Positions 1 to 7,511 of a stretch of DNA of 34,298 nucleotides are shown one piece after another (the stretch's first letter is position 1; every line of letters starts with the position of its first letter). The position numbers and the translations under genes are program-made. The DNA lies in the NCBI GenBank assembly GCA_017449065.1, contig JAFSKF010000024.1, positions 1 to 34,298 on the forward strand. The letters run 5' to 3'. The notes below the pieces were generated by a model. The model ran no database searches. It was not told the origin of the DNA and worked only from the letters and a program-made list of their open reading frames with translations. This stretch comes from Bacteroidales bacterium (GTDB lineage Bacteria > Bacteroidota > Bacteroidia > Bacteroidales > UBA3663).

Positions 1-1
1 C

Positions 2-2047
2 AACGGCCAGACAGGCTACTACGACATCACGCTGACCGACGTGGGCAACGGCAAGTGGGGTGTATCCATCTTGCCCACCCCCGCGCAGATGGACGTGGTG
101 CCCGACCAGACCTACACGGGCAGCGAGATTACCCCAGAACCGCTTGTGCTGGCTGGCTCGCTCAGCCTCACCAAAGGCACGGACTACGAATATTCCTACA
201 CGAATAATACCAACGTCGGCACGGCGACGGTAACCGTTACATTCAAGGGCAATTATGCATCGATAGGCAGCGTGAATAAGACGTTCACCATCACCAAGGC
301 CACGCCTACCGTCACCGCTCCGACGCCTGTCCAAGACCTTGTCTATAGCGGCACGGCACAGGAACTCGTAACCGCAGGCACAACCGACTTCGGCACGCTC
401 ATCTACAGCACCGACGGCGAGAACTATTCCGCCGACATCCCCACGGCAACAGATGCCGGAACCTATACCGTATATTATAAGGTAGTGGGCAGCGACAACT
501 GGAATGCGGTAGATGTGCAGACGGTTAGCGTGACCATCACAACCCGTACCTACACCGTCACCTTCGATGCCAATGGCGGCGAGGGCACGATGGAACCATT
601 TCTATTGACCTGTGGCGGCGACTGGACTGCGCTGCCAGCGAACACATTCACCCGCTCGGGCTACGGCTTCAACGGATGGAACACCGAGGCCGACGGCAGC
701 GGCACAGCCTATAGCGACGAAGACTTGGTGCGTAACCTGACTGACGAGGCCGACGGCAACGTCGTTCTCTATGCGCAGTGGGGCGAGGACATCGCCAGCT
801 GCGAAATCAGGGGCACGCTGGAAGCCTATGACGACGGCTACGGCCCTTACAATCAGCTCGCGGCCAACGTGGAAGTATGGGACGGCGACACGCAGCTGAC
901 GCTCGACACGGACTACACAATTGAACTCGACCCCAACATTGACATCTACAGTTATGTTGTTGGCGAACAGTATCAAGCCACCGTCAAGGGTACAGGCGAC
1001 TGGAGCGGCACGAAGGCCTTTACCTTCACCTTCGTTGCACTGCACCATACCGTCGTGTTCGTTGCCAACGGTGGCAGCGGCACGATGGCCAGCGGCACCG
1101 TGGCTAACGACGGCGGCAATGCGGGTAGATATACGCTACCCGTGTGCGGCTTCACCGCTCCAGACGGCAAGGTGTTCGACCACTGGGTGGTAGATTATGC
1201 GGGCATCGAAGAAAACCCGATAAAGCAACCCGGTGACTACTTCACTGCGCCGTATATATATAACGTGTCCGACGTGCAGACCATCACCGTGACGGCGTAC
1301 TGGAGGGATGCCCTGATTCTGCTCAACGATGACAGCGCTCAGCCCGCAGGCAGCAAGAACGCCGACATCATCGCCGCCAACAACGGAAAGACCGACCAAA
1401 CCGTCCAGCTCTCCGGCCGCACCCTCTACAAGGACGGCTCGTGGAACACGCTGTGCCTGCCGTTCGACCTCGTGCTCGACGGCTCTCCCCTCGACGGCGC
1501 AACTGCCAAGACGCTGACATCTGCCAGCCTCGCTGAAGGCACGCTGACGCTGAACTTCGGCGACGACGTGACGACACTCACAGCCGGCACACCTTATATT
1601 ATTAAGTGGGAAAGCGGCGACAACATCGTGAACCCCGTGTTCACCGGTGTCACCATCGAGAAGTCCAACAACGACTTCACCAGCACCGACGGCAAGGTGA
1701 CCTTCAAGGGCACCTACGAGAAACTCTCGTTCGCGTCGGACAACAGGGACATCCTCTTCATGGGAGCAACGAACACACTCTACTATCCGCAGACGGGTGC
1801 CAGCATCGGTGCACAAAGAACCTACTTCCAGGTGAACACGAACATCGAGCAAGGCGATGACGAGTACGACGTCCGCGCCTTCGTGCTGAACTTCGGCGAA
1901 GAAGAGACGGGAATATCGGACACCGTTTCCTCGGATCACACGGACAAGGCCGGCGCGTGGTATGACCTCAACGGTCGTCGCCTCAGCGGCAAGCCCGCCC
2001 GGAGAGGTGTGTACGTCAGCAACGGTAAGAAGGTAGTGATCAAATAA
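2..2047 (+). CDS. Large repeat-rich cell-surface protein with MBG and InlB B-repeat domains, C-terminal part (5' partial)
   Basis: The frame is open from the window edge, so the true start lies upstream; 681 residues are visible. In order there are MBG-type Ig-like modules (visible residues about 1-180), an InlB B-repeat (about 185-262, with VTFDANGGEGTM and ending in LYAQW), another MBG-like segment (about 268-343), a second InlB-like repeat (about 346-438, VVFVANGGSGTM), and a beta-rich module containing WNTLCLPFDL that I associate with Prevotella surface proteins. The C-terminus (YDLNGRRL, then RGVYVSNGKKVVIK) resembles Bacteroidota C-terminal sorting or anchoring tails of the type IX kind. 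No catalytic motif is visible. The family is probably exported and adhesin-like; the ligand is unknown. A small peptide gene follows 30 bases after the stop. Identity as a surface protein is well supported; function is not. Confidence 0.85.
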   Translation, partial: NGQTGYYDITLTDVGNGKWGVSILPTPAQMDVVPDQTYTGSEITPEPLVLAGSLSLTKGTDYEYSYTNNTNVGTATVTVTFKGNYASIGSVNKTFTITKATPTVTAPTPVQDLVYSGTAQELVTAGTTDFGTLIYSTDGENYSADIPTATDAGTYTVYYKVVGSDNWNAVDVQTVSVTITTRTYTVTFDANGGEGTMEPFLLTCGGDWTALPANTFTRSGYGFNGWNTEADGSGTAYSDEDLVRNLTDEADGNVVLYAQWGEDIASCEIRGTLEAYDDGYGPYNQLAANVEVWDGDTQLTLDTDYTIELDPNIDIYSYVVGEQYQATVKGTGDWSGTKAFTFTFVALHHTVVFVANGGSGTMASGTVANDGGNAGRYTLPVCGFTAPDGKVFDHWVVDYAGIEENPIKQPGDYFTAPYIYNVSDVQTITVTAYWRDALILLNDDSAQPAGSKNADIIAANNGKTDQTVQLSGRTLYKDGSWNTLCLPFDLVLDGSPLDGATAKTLTSASLAEGTLTLNFGDDVTTLTAGTPYIIKWESGDNIVNPVFTGVTIEKSNNDFTSTDGKVTFKGTYEKLSFASDNRDILFMGATNTLYYPQTGASIGAQRTYFQVNTNIEQGDDEYDVRAFVLNFGEEETGISDTVSSDHTDKAGAWYDLNGRRLSGKPARRGVYVSNGKKVVIK

Positions 2048-2077
2048 ATGAATGTCGAATTAAATAATAGAAGCAAT

Positions 2078-2248
2078 ATGAACAAGAAAGCATACAACAA
2101 ACCAGTCACCACGATGGTGGCCCTCCGCACAGAGCAGACCATCATGACGGTGAGCGACGTTCAGGGCAATGCCAACGTGACTTACGGTGGCGGCTACAGC
2201 GGTGAAGCCCGCTCCAGCCGCTCGCAGCTGTGGGGCGACAAGGAATAG
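2078..2248 (+). CDS. Small conserved-type Bacteroidales peptide (56 aa) after a surface-protein gene
   Basis: A 56-residue product beginning MNKKAYNKPVTTMVALRTEQ, with a Gly/Ser/Arg-rich middle and ending SQLWGDKE. Short proteins with this pattern (MKKxYxKP start, hydrophobic-polar strand, low-complexity middle, acidic tail with a Trp) recur beside secreted proteins in Prevotella; I recognise the pattern but know no function. An in-frame ATG directly after the upstream stop (2048) would add ten residues, MNVELNNRSN. I prefer 2078 because the MNKKAYNKP start matches the pattern. No signal peptide or membrane segment is apparent. It is probably co-transcribed with the surface protein. Tandem 42-bp repeats begin just after its stop. 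Confidence 0.6.
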   Translation: MNKKAYNKPVTTMVALRTEQTIMTVSDVQGNANVTYGGGYSGEARSSRSQLWGDKE

Positions 2249-2250
2249 GA

Positions 2251-2376
2251 TTAAGCCAAAGGAAACGCCTCGGGGGGTGTCGGCATACTTCCTTAAGCCA
2301 AAGGAAACGCCTCGGGGGGTGTCGGCATACTTCCTTAAGCCAAAGGAAATGCTCCGGGGGGTGCCGGCACGCTTTC
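2251..2376. repeat. Three tandem copies of a 42-bp unit
   Basis: Copies lie at 2251-2292, 2293-2334 and 2335-2376. The first two are identical; the third differs at several bases, mainly in its second half. Each junction carries an inverted repeat: AAGGAA near the start of a unit (2259-2264 in copy 1) can pair with TTCCTT that spans into the next unit (2289-2294), with GCC/GGC inside it. Copy 3 contains the perfect palindrome GTGCCGGCAC (2361-2370). The unit is 14 codons long and has no stops in several frames, but no gene start belongs to it. It lies in the gap between the small peptide gene and the DUF6261 gene. Confidence 0.95.
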
Positions 2377-2389
2377 TGAAAAGCTATAA

Positions 2390-2403
2390 GGCCTTTCGAG
2401 GCC
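2390..2403 (+). promoter_or_regulatory. Short hairpin with TTCG loop in the leader of the DUF6261 gene
   Basis: GGCCT (2390-2394) and AGGCC (2399-2403) form a five-base-pair stem closing a TTCG tetraloop, a very stable RNA loop type. It lies 37 bases before the ATG at 2441 and is not followed by a T tract, so it looks more like an mRNA leader structure than a terminator. Its role is inferred only. Confidence 0.4.
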
Positions 2404-2440
2404 ATAAGATAGAGATGTTTAACCAATCAAAAAAACTACT

Positions 2441-3280
2441 ATGGACACAAAATTCTTGAGACCCAACAAGTCGGCGCTCACCAACGCGCAGTATTATTCG
2501 TTCATGACGGCCTTCGGCGAGCAGCTCACGGCAGCAGGCTTCGCAGCAGCAGCCATACGGTCGCGCCATACGGTACTGACCGAGCAGACGGCCCTCATTG
2601 ACAAGTATCTGAAGATACAGCAGGGTTCGTACCTGAGCCAGGAAATCTACGACACCGACCATCGCGGCGACCTGGCCTACGGTGCCGCCCACGCCGTGGT
2701 GCTGGCGTGGCTGGGCCGCGAGTTCCAGCCTCAGGCCGAGGCAGCCGAAGCGCTCAACCGCGTGTTCCGCCTCTACCGGATCAACACATCGGCACAGTAT
2801 GACGAACAGTGGGGACTGGTGGGCAACTTCCTGACCGACATCGAGAAGCCCGAGCTGCAGACCCACATCCAGACCCTCGGCATCGCACAGCCGCTGCAGG
2901 TGCTCCGCCAGTGCTACACCCAGATGAAGACCCTCATCCGCCAGCGCGACGACGAACAGAACGGCCGCGTGAAGGGTGCCCTGGCCCAGACGCGCAAGGA
3001 CTGCGACCGCGCCTACAACGCCGTGCTCGACATCATCGAGGCAGCCGCACTGATGGCCGACGATCCCGCTCCCTACCACGAGTTCATCACGCGCTGGAAC
3101 ACTGCCCTCACCCGCTACATCCAGCAGATCATAGCCAAGAAGGGCGGCGCCTCGACAAGCGGCACCGGCGGCGGCAGCACTTCGCCGACCGACGTACCGG
3201 CAACGGGCGGCGACACCGACGGCGGCGATTCCGGCTCCGACGACGATGGTTCTGGCCACGACGGCGGCATCGTCCTATAG
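2441..3280 (+). CDS. DUF6261 family protein with Gly/Ser/Asp-rich tail
   Basis: 279 residues. The first roughly 235 are mainly alpha-helical, with Leu/Gln/Ala-rich amphipathic segments, and resemble the DUF6261 family of Bacteroidota, whose function is unknown. From about residue 236 the sequence becomes a low-complexity Gly/Ser/Thr/Asp tail ending SGHDGGIVL. There is no signal peptide or membrane segment, so it is probably cytoplasmic. The gene is visibly richer in G+C than the right half of the window. It stands between the 42-bp tandem repeats and a strong terminator. The HU-HIG-type gene at the other end of the window has a very similar tail, ending DDNGGVIL. The family call rests on recalled sequence pattern and gene size. 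Confidence 0.7.
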   Translation: MDTKFLRPNKSALTNAQYYSFMTAFGEQLTAAGFAAAAIRSRHTVLTEQTALIDKYLKIQQGSYLSQEIYDTDHRGDLAYGAAHAVVLAWLGREFQPQAEAAEALNRVFRLYRINTSAQYDEQWGLVGNFLTDIEKPELQTHIQTLGIAQPLQVLRQCYTQMKTLIRQRDDEQNGRVKGALAQTRKDCDRAYNAVLDIIEAAALMADDPAPYHEFITRWNTALTRYIQQIIAKKGGASTSGTGGGSTSPTDVPATGGDTDGGDSGSDDDGSGHDGGIVL

Positions 3281-3287
3281 TCACTCT

Positions 3288-3338
3288 GATACAGAAATCC
3301 CCCGCACGGCAAGAGGCTGTGCGGGGGATTTCTGTATC
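3288..3338. terminator. Strong hairpin terminator between convergent genes
   Basis: A perfect 20-bp inverted repeat (arms 3288-3307 and 3319-3338) encloses an 11-base loop. The core CCCCCGCAC pairs with GTGCGGGGG and the outer arms are A/T-rich (ACAGAAAT / ATTTCTGT), so the hairpin works on both strands. It sits 7 bases after the DUF6261 stop and 20 bases beyond the pectinesterase stop on the other strand, as expected for a shared bidirectional terminator. Confidence 0.85.
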
Positions 3339-3358
3339 GCCATGCGGATGATGGCACG

Positions 3359-5200
3359 CTATTGCGCATTCAGGCGGAGGATGCGGATGCCCTGACAGGT
3401 GGGAATGGCCTGGGCATAATCGGCCAGCGAGAAACGGCCGACGGTGACGCGGTGCTCCGAACTGGAGGCATGCAGCAGCTGGGGCTCGTTGTATTCGGGA
3501 TCGGGCCACCAGATGAAGCCGCAATGGAAGACGTCGAGACCTTTCGTATTGCTGACAAACACCACGATGTCGCCTTCGTGCATGTACTTATACACCTTGT
3601 GGATCTGGCTCTTGGGGATGTACCAGGTGGACTGAGCGGACAGGCGCTCCTCCACCCGACGGATGGCACGCGTGAGGGAATCGCTGGCTGCCAGCTGCGG
3701 ATACTGCGCGCGGTTGGAGGTCATGTAGTTGATGGTCTTCTTCTGCTTCTTGGCGCCCGGGATGGACGAAGTGACCTCGGTGAGGAGCCCCTGCGCCTCA
3801 TTGTCGGCGATCCACTCGCTGAAGTAATGCTTGCGCGTGGCATAGTTGCCGCGCACGCCGTTGCGATAGCGCAAGGCAGTGACGAAACGCTTCATGATGG
3901 AATCGGTCGGATCGGTGGGCGTATAGACACGACCCAGCATGGCGGCACTCATATACTCCACGAAAGTGGTGCAATCGACGCCATTGAACTTCATCACCAG
4001 CGGCTCCACGTAATCTTCGGGATTCTTGGGCAGCGGATTCGGTTCGAGCGTACCCGCCACGTAGGGTGTGCCTTCGCCCAGGCGCTCGTCGCAGAAAGCC
4101 AAGGCCAGGCTCTGGAGTTCGGCAGGCCGGAAATTGGCGTCCCACTTGTTGGACGGACGGCTCAGCACACGCCCGAACTTCAGCTGGTTGCTCTCCACGG
4201 GCTGCATCTTGCGCATCCACGGCACACGAGCGTCGAGGGCAGCACCGGGGCCGTAGTTCTTGATTTCGTAGTAGCGCGCGGTCTTCTCGCGGGCGGGGTC
4301 ATTCCAGTTGTGCCAGCCCTTCGGATTGATGACCGCCGGAAGTTCGCACTCGCGGAAGACCACCGAGGCATAGTTGCGCCAGGGGCGTCCCAGCCATTCG
4401 CTGGTGACCGACGGATCGGCCGTCACCCTGCAGCGATAGAACACGTAGCCATAGGGATGATTGCCGGGCGTGGATGCCGCCGTCAGGTAGCCATTGCTGA
4501 GCGCATGCAGCTCGCATTCTTCGAACCAGCAGGTGGCGGGCCCGAAAATGAAATCGACCGTACCTTCGATGTAGCAGTTGTAATAGACCTGCCGGCTGTC
4601 GTCGTTGCCGGTGAAGAGAGTGTCCTGGAACCCCAGCAGGCGGCAATTGCGGAACACGGTGCGATCGCCCTCCACATGCACGGCAACCGCCTGCCCTACG
4701 CCGTTGTGATTGCTGCGGTCGTTGCTCCAGGTGCGGTTCCAATGGGTCATGGCATCGTTGCTGATGGTCATATTCTCGCACTCGAAGCCCAGACCATCGA
4801 CACGGAGCGTGAAGGACTGGAACGTGCCGATCTTGCGGTGGTTCTTGTTGTTCATGCCTGCCTGAGCATTGCGCTCGTCCGACAGATTGAAAGCCGGCCA
4901 GCCCGACTTGGTGCGCATATTGGCATGATCGTGCCAAACCAGGATGGTGGAATCGCGATCCTCGCCGATCAGGGAGATATTCGTCTTGTAGGCCGGAACG
5001 ATCACTTTCTCCTCATACACGCCTTTCTTCACCAGGATGCGCTGGCGACCTTCGGGCTTGTAATCGCGGATGGCATTGATGGCATCCTGGATGTTATCGA
5101 AGTCACCGCTACCGTCTTTAGCCACCACCAGATCATAGTTTTGGGCATTCATCAATGAGACGGACAAAGCCATCATCAGAAATAGAAACAGTTTTTTCAT
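3359..5200 (-). CDS. Secreted pectin methylesterase fused to a C-terminal DUF1460 domain
   Basis: 613 residues from the ATG at 5200, which opens a clear signal peptide (MKKLFLFLMMALSVSLMNAQ); the frame stays open upstream but that part overlaps mtaB. Residues about 22-335 are a family 8 carbohydrate esterase (pectinesterase): GVYEE at 60-64, GQAVAV with Gln170, GFQDTL with Asp193, VDFIFG with Asp216 (nucleophile position) and LGRPW with Arg272/Trp274. All expected active-site positions are present. Residues about 360-610 match DUF1460, an NlpC/P60-like amidase fold: GVDCTTFVEY with Cys410, VFHCGF with His559, then LLHASS. Known family chemistry is methyl-ester removal from pectin, and peptide or amide cleavage for the second domain, whose substrate is unclear. 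The gene follows mtaB by 25 bases. The reading frame is continuous, so the fusion appears genuine. Confidence 0.9.
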   Translation of the reverse strand: MKKLFLFLMMALSVSLMNAQNYDLVVAKDGSGDFDNIQDAINAIRDYKPEGRQRILVKKGVYEEKVIVPAYKTNISLIGEDRDSTILVWHDHANMRTKSGWPAFNLSDERNAQAGMNNKNHRKIGTFQSFTLRVDGLGFECENMTISNDAMTHWNRTWSNDRSNHNGVGQAVAVHVEGDRTVFRNCRLLGFQDTLFTGNDDSRQVYYNCYIEGTVDFIFGPATCWFEECELHALSNGYLTAASTPGNHPYGYVFYRCRVTADPSVTSEWLGRPWRNYASVVFRECELPAVINPKGWHNWNDPAREKTARYYEIKNYGPGAALDARVPWMRKMQPVESNQLKFGRVLSRPSNKWDANFRPAELQSLALAFCDERLGEGTPYVAGTLEPNPLPKNPEDYVEPLVMKFNGVDCTTFVEYMSAAMLGRVYTPTDPTDSIMKRFVTALRYRNGVRGNYATRKHYFSEWIADNEAQGLLTEVTSSIPGAKKQKKTINYMTSNRAQYPQLAASDSLTRAIRRVEERLSAQSTWYIPKSQIHKVYKYMHEGDIVVFVSNTKGLDVFHCGFIWWPDPEYNEPQLLHASSSEHRVTVGRFSLADYAQAIPTCQGIRILRLNAQ

Positions 5201-5225
5201 AGAACAAATAAGGGTATTAAATTTT

Positions 5226-6551
5226 TCAATCATCTGCCAAAATAACGGGCCCCTGCGAACTGTCGCCGATGCGGGATGTGAGCCGGACCTCCGTGCACGT
5301 GTTGACCCACTGAGGCACATAGGTATGTTCGACGCGGATATAGTTTTCCGTAAAGCCGTGCATACGGCTCTTCCCTTCTTCGGGCTGCTCCCACAGCACA
5401 CGCCGCACGGAGCCTGCCTGACTCTGATAGAAAGCAAGCAGCTTCTGTTCGGACAATGCAACCAGGCGGGAAGTCCGCTCATGACGCTCGGGGACAGGCA
5501 CCACAGGCCTGATTTCGAGTGCCTTCGTCCCGTTGCGTTCGCTATAGGTGAAAGGATGCAACTGGCTGATGGGCAGGCTTTGCAGGAAACGGTAGCTCTT
5601 CTCGAAGAGGTCGGGCGTTTCGCCCCGCATACCGGCCATCACATCGACACCGATAAAGGCATCGGGCAACAACTGCTTCACCAATTCTATCTTCTGGCGG
5701 AACAAGGCGGTATCATAGCGGCGGCGCATTAACCGGAGCACCTCGTCGCTCCCCGCCTGCAACGGAATATGGAAATGTGGCGCAAAGCGACGGCTATCGC
5801 GGGCAATCCAATGCAGCAGTTCGTCGGTCAGCAGATTCGGCTCGATGCTGCCGATACGATAGCGCTCGACGCCCTCGATGTCGTCGAGCGCACGACAGAG
5901 ATCGAAGAATGTCTCGCCGGTGGAGCGTCCGAAATCGCCGATGTTCACTCCGGTCAGCACAATCTCCTTGCCGCCCCGGTTCACCACGTCGCGAGCCTGC
6001 GCCACCAGATCGGCGATGTGCGGATTCCGGCTGCGGCCACGCGCCATCGGGATAGTACAATAGGTGCAAAAATAATCGCAGCCGTCCTGCACCTTCAGAA
6101 AATGACGGGTGCGGTCGTCTGCAGAACAGCTGGCATGAAAGGTCTGTATTTCCTGAAAGCGGGTGCGCACCACCTGAGCCTCCGCTTTCTTGGTCAGATC
6201 GCCCAAATAGGACATCAGGTTTTCGCCCTTAAACTCGCTGCCGACAATCAGGTCGATACCCCCGATCGAATCCGCCAGTTCCTTCGGTTCGATCTGTGCA
6301 TAGCAGCCCGTAACCACCACGAAAGCCTTGGGGTTCTCACGAATCAGTTTGCGGATCTGCTGCCGACACTTCGCCGTCGCCTGTTCGGTCACCGCACAGG
6401 TATTGACAATCAGCAGATCGGCTTCGGCAGGATCGTTGGGCCTGATGCGACGGAAGCCCAGTTGCGCCAAACGGAACGCCAGCGTCGAACTTTCCGCGAA
6501 GTTCAACCGGCATCCCAACGTATAGTAAGCAACCGTCTTATTCTGATACAT
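5226..6551 (-). CDS. mtaB: tRNA (N6-threonylcarbamoyladenosine-37-C2)-methylthiotransferase MtaB
   Basis: 441 residues, normal length for MtaB. The N-terminal methylthiotransferase domain has its three cluster-binding cysteines (GCRLN Cys14, NTCAVT Cys52, TGCYAQ Cys83). The radical SAM domain carries CxxxCxxC in DGCDYFCTYCTIP (Cys158, Cys162, Cys165). The C-terminal about 70 residues look like a reduced TRAM-type RNA-binding domain. The enzyme adds a methylthio group to t6A37 of tRNAs reading ANN codons, giving ms2t6A. GCRLN at the first cysteine, where MiaB has GCQMN, favours MtaB over MiaB. The start at 6551 lies about 35 bases downstream of a minus-strand TATCTTTG box. The secreted pectinesterase fusion follows by 25 bases, probably as an incidental co-transcript. 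Confidence 0.93.
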   Translation of the reverse strand: MYQNKTVAYYTLGCRLNFAESSTLAFRLAQLGFRRIRPNDPAEADLLIVNTCAVTEQATAKCRQQIRKLIRENPKAFVVVTGCYAQIEPKELADSIGGIDLIVGSEFKGENLMSYLGDLTKKAEAQVVRTRFQEIQTFHASCSADDRTRHFLKVQDGCDYFCTYCTIPMARGRSRNPHIADLVAQARDVVNRGGKEIVLTGVNIGDFGRSTGETFFDLCRALDDIEGVERYRIGSIEPNLLTDELLHWIARDSRRFAPHFHIPLQAGSDEVLRLMRRRYDTALFRQKIELVKQLLPDAFIGVDVMAGMRGETPDLFEKSYRFLQSLPISQLHPFTYSERNGTKALEIRPVVPVPERHERTSRLVALSEQKLLAFYQSQAGSVRRVLWEQPEEGKSRMHGFTENYIRVEHTYVPQWVNTCTEVRLTSRIGDSSQGPVILADD

Positions 6552-6591
6552 TCTTAACCAAAATTAGATGAGATTTTTTCAATTATCCGCA

Positions 6592-6599
6592 CAAAGATA
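6592..6599 (-). promoter_or_regulatory. Bacteroidota-type promoter -7 box for mtaB
   Basis: The minus strand reads TATCTTTG, a full match to the TAnnTTTG -7 consensus. Transcription would begin near 6586 and give a leader of about 35 bases to mtaB. I do not see a good TTTG at the -33 distance. Confidence 0.6.
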
Positions 6600-6673
6600 G
6601 CTTATTCCGCTGAAAAATGACTTTTTTTTGATAATTTTCATGCCGTTTTACCGATAATCCGCCAAAAAATCCG

Positions 6674-6681
6674 TAAATTTG
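6674..6681 (+). promoter_or_regulatory. Bacteroidota-type promoter -7 box for the IMPase gene
   Basis: TAAATTTG matches TAnnTTTG. Transcription would start near 6687, which excludes the in-frame TTG at 6679 as a start and supports the ATG at 6703. It diverges from the mtaB promoter about 75 bases away. Confidence 0.6.
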
Positions 6682-6702
6682 CATCGAATAGGAAACAAAA
6701 TT

Positions 6703-7500
6703 ATGAGAAAAAAACAAGAACAGCCGGATTTCAACCAAGTGCTCCGCCACGCCGTCGATTGGGCGATGGGTGCAGGCAAACTGCAGCGCGAAAAATTCAG
6801 AAGCAGCCACCTGCAGATGGAAACCAAGTCGAACATTTCGGACGTGGTGACGGAGGTTGACAAGGCTTGCGAGGCCTACATTATCGGAAAGATTTCGGAC
6901 TACTACCCCACGCACAGCATTCTGGGCGAAGAAACGGGCCAACACCAGCAAGACAGCGACTGGGAATGGGTGGTCGATCCGCTGGACGGAACGAACAACT
7001 ATAGTCAGGGACTTCCCATCTTCTGTGTGAGCATCGGCGTGCGTTTCAAACACGAAACGGTGGTCGGCGTGGTTTATGTGCCCATTTTTGACGAACTCTT
7101 CAGCGCCGTGCGCGGACAAGGTGCAAGCTGGAACGGGCGCTTCATCCACGTGTCGCGCAAAACCAATATGAACGAATGCGTTTTGGGAACCGGATTCCCT
7201 TACGACAAAGGAACCAACCCGATTAACAACCTTGACAACCTGAACGCCATCCTGCCCGGCATCCGTGGCATTCGCCGCATGGGATCGGCTGCCTACGATC
7301 TCTGCTGCGTGGCTTGCGGCTTGCTGGACGGCTACTGGGAACTGGACCTGAAGCCCTGGGATGCCTGCGCCGGAGAACTGATTGTGCTGGAAGCCGGCGG
7401 CGTGGTGAAACCTTTCCGAAACGACCGGCACGTCTCCATCGTGGCAGGCAACAAGTCCATTGTGGATCAGATTTATCGGAAATTAAACAAAAACATATAA
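6703..7500 (+). CDS. Inositol-monophosphatase family phosphatase
   Basis: 265 residues from the ATG at 6703. The metal-dependent IMPase signature is complete: GEET (Glu76-Glu77), VDPLDGTNNY (Asp92, Asp95 and the GT pair) and KPWDACAGELIVLEAGG (Asp220). These residues bind Mg2+ and the phosphate in the family, which hydrolyses inositol phosphates, 3'-phosphoadenosine 5'-phosphate or related small phosphates. The sequence alone does not tell SuhB-type from CysQ-type substrate use. No signal peptide is present, so the protein is cytoplasmic. The polygalacturonase gene follows by only 11 bases, so the two are probably co-transcribed from the promoter at 6674. Confidence 0.88.
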   Translation: MRKKQEQPDFNQVLRHAVDWAMGAGKLQREKFRSSHLQMETKSNISDVVTEVDKACEAYIIGKISDYYPTHSILGEETGQHQQDSDWEWVVDPLDGTNNYSQGLPIFCVSIGVRFKHETVVGVVYVPIFDELFSAVRGQGASWNGRFIHVSRKTNMNECVLGTGFPYDKGTNPINNLDNLNAILPGIRGIRRMGSAAYDLCCVACGLLDGYWELDLKPWDACAGELIVLEAGGVVKPFRNDRHVSIVAGNKSIVDQIYRKLNKNI

Positions 7501-7511
7501 TATACTGGTTT

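Noticed and set aside
1136..1939. A 267-codon minus-strand frame within the surface protein gene.
   Set aside because: The plus strand shows clear MBG, InlB and C-terminal tail modules; the antisense product has none.
2187..2459. Reading the 42-bp repeats as a protein (repeated KPKETPRGVSAYFL).
   Set aside because: The frame begins inside the small peptide gene in another register, has no plausible start of its own and runs into the DUF6261 start; three repeats of 42 bp stay open in several frames simply because of their composition.
2384..3259. A 291-codon minus-strand frame opposite the DUF6261 gene.
   Set aside because: Low-complexity Val/Gly/Ala/Leu product without domains; the plus-strand gene has a terminator directly after its stop and a family match.
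3362..5158. A 598-codon open frame on the plus strand.
   Set aside because: It is antisense to the pectinesterase fusion, which carries complete active-site motifs; the plus-strand product has no recognisable domain and arises from G+C-rich codon use.
5769..6557. A 262-codon plus-strand frame across mtaB.
   Set aside because: It is antisense to the radical SAM and cluster-binding cysteines of mtaB and has no motif of its own.
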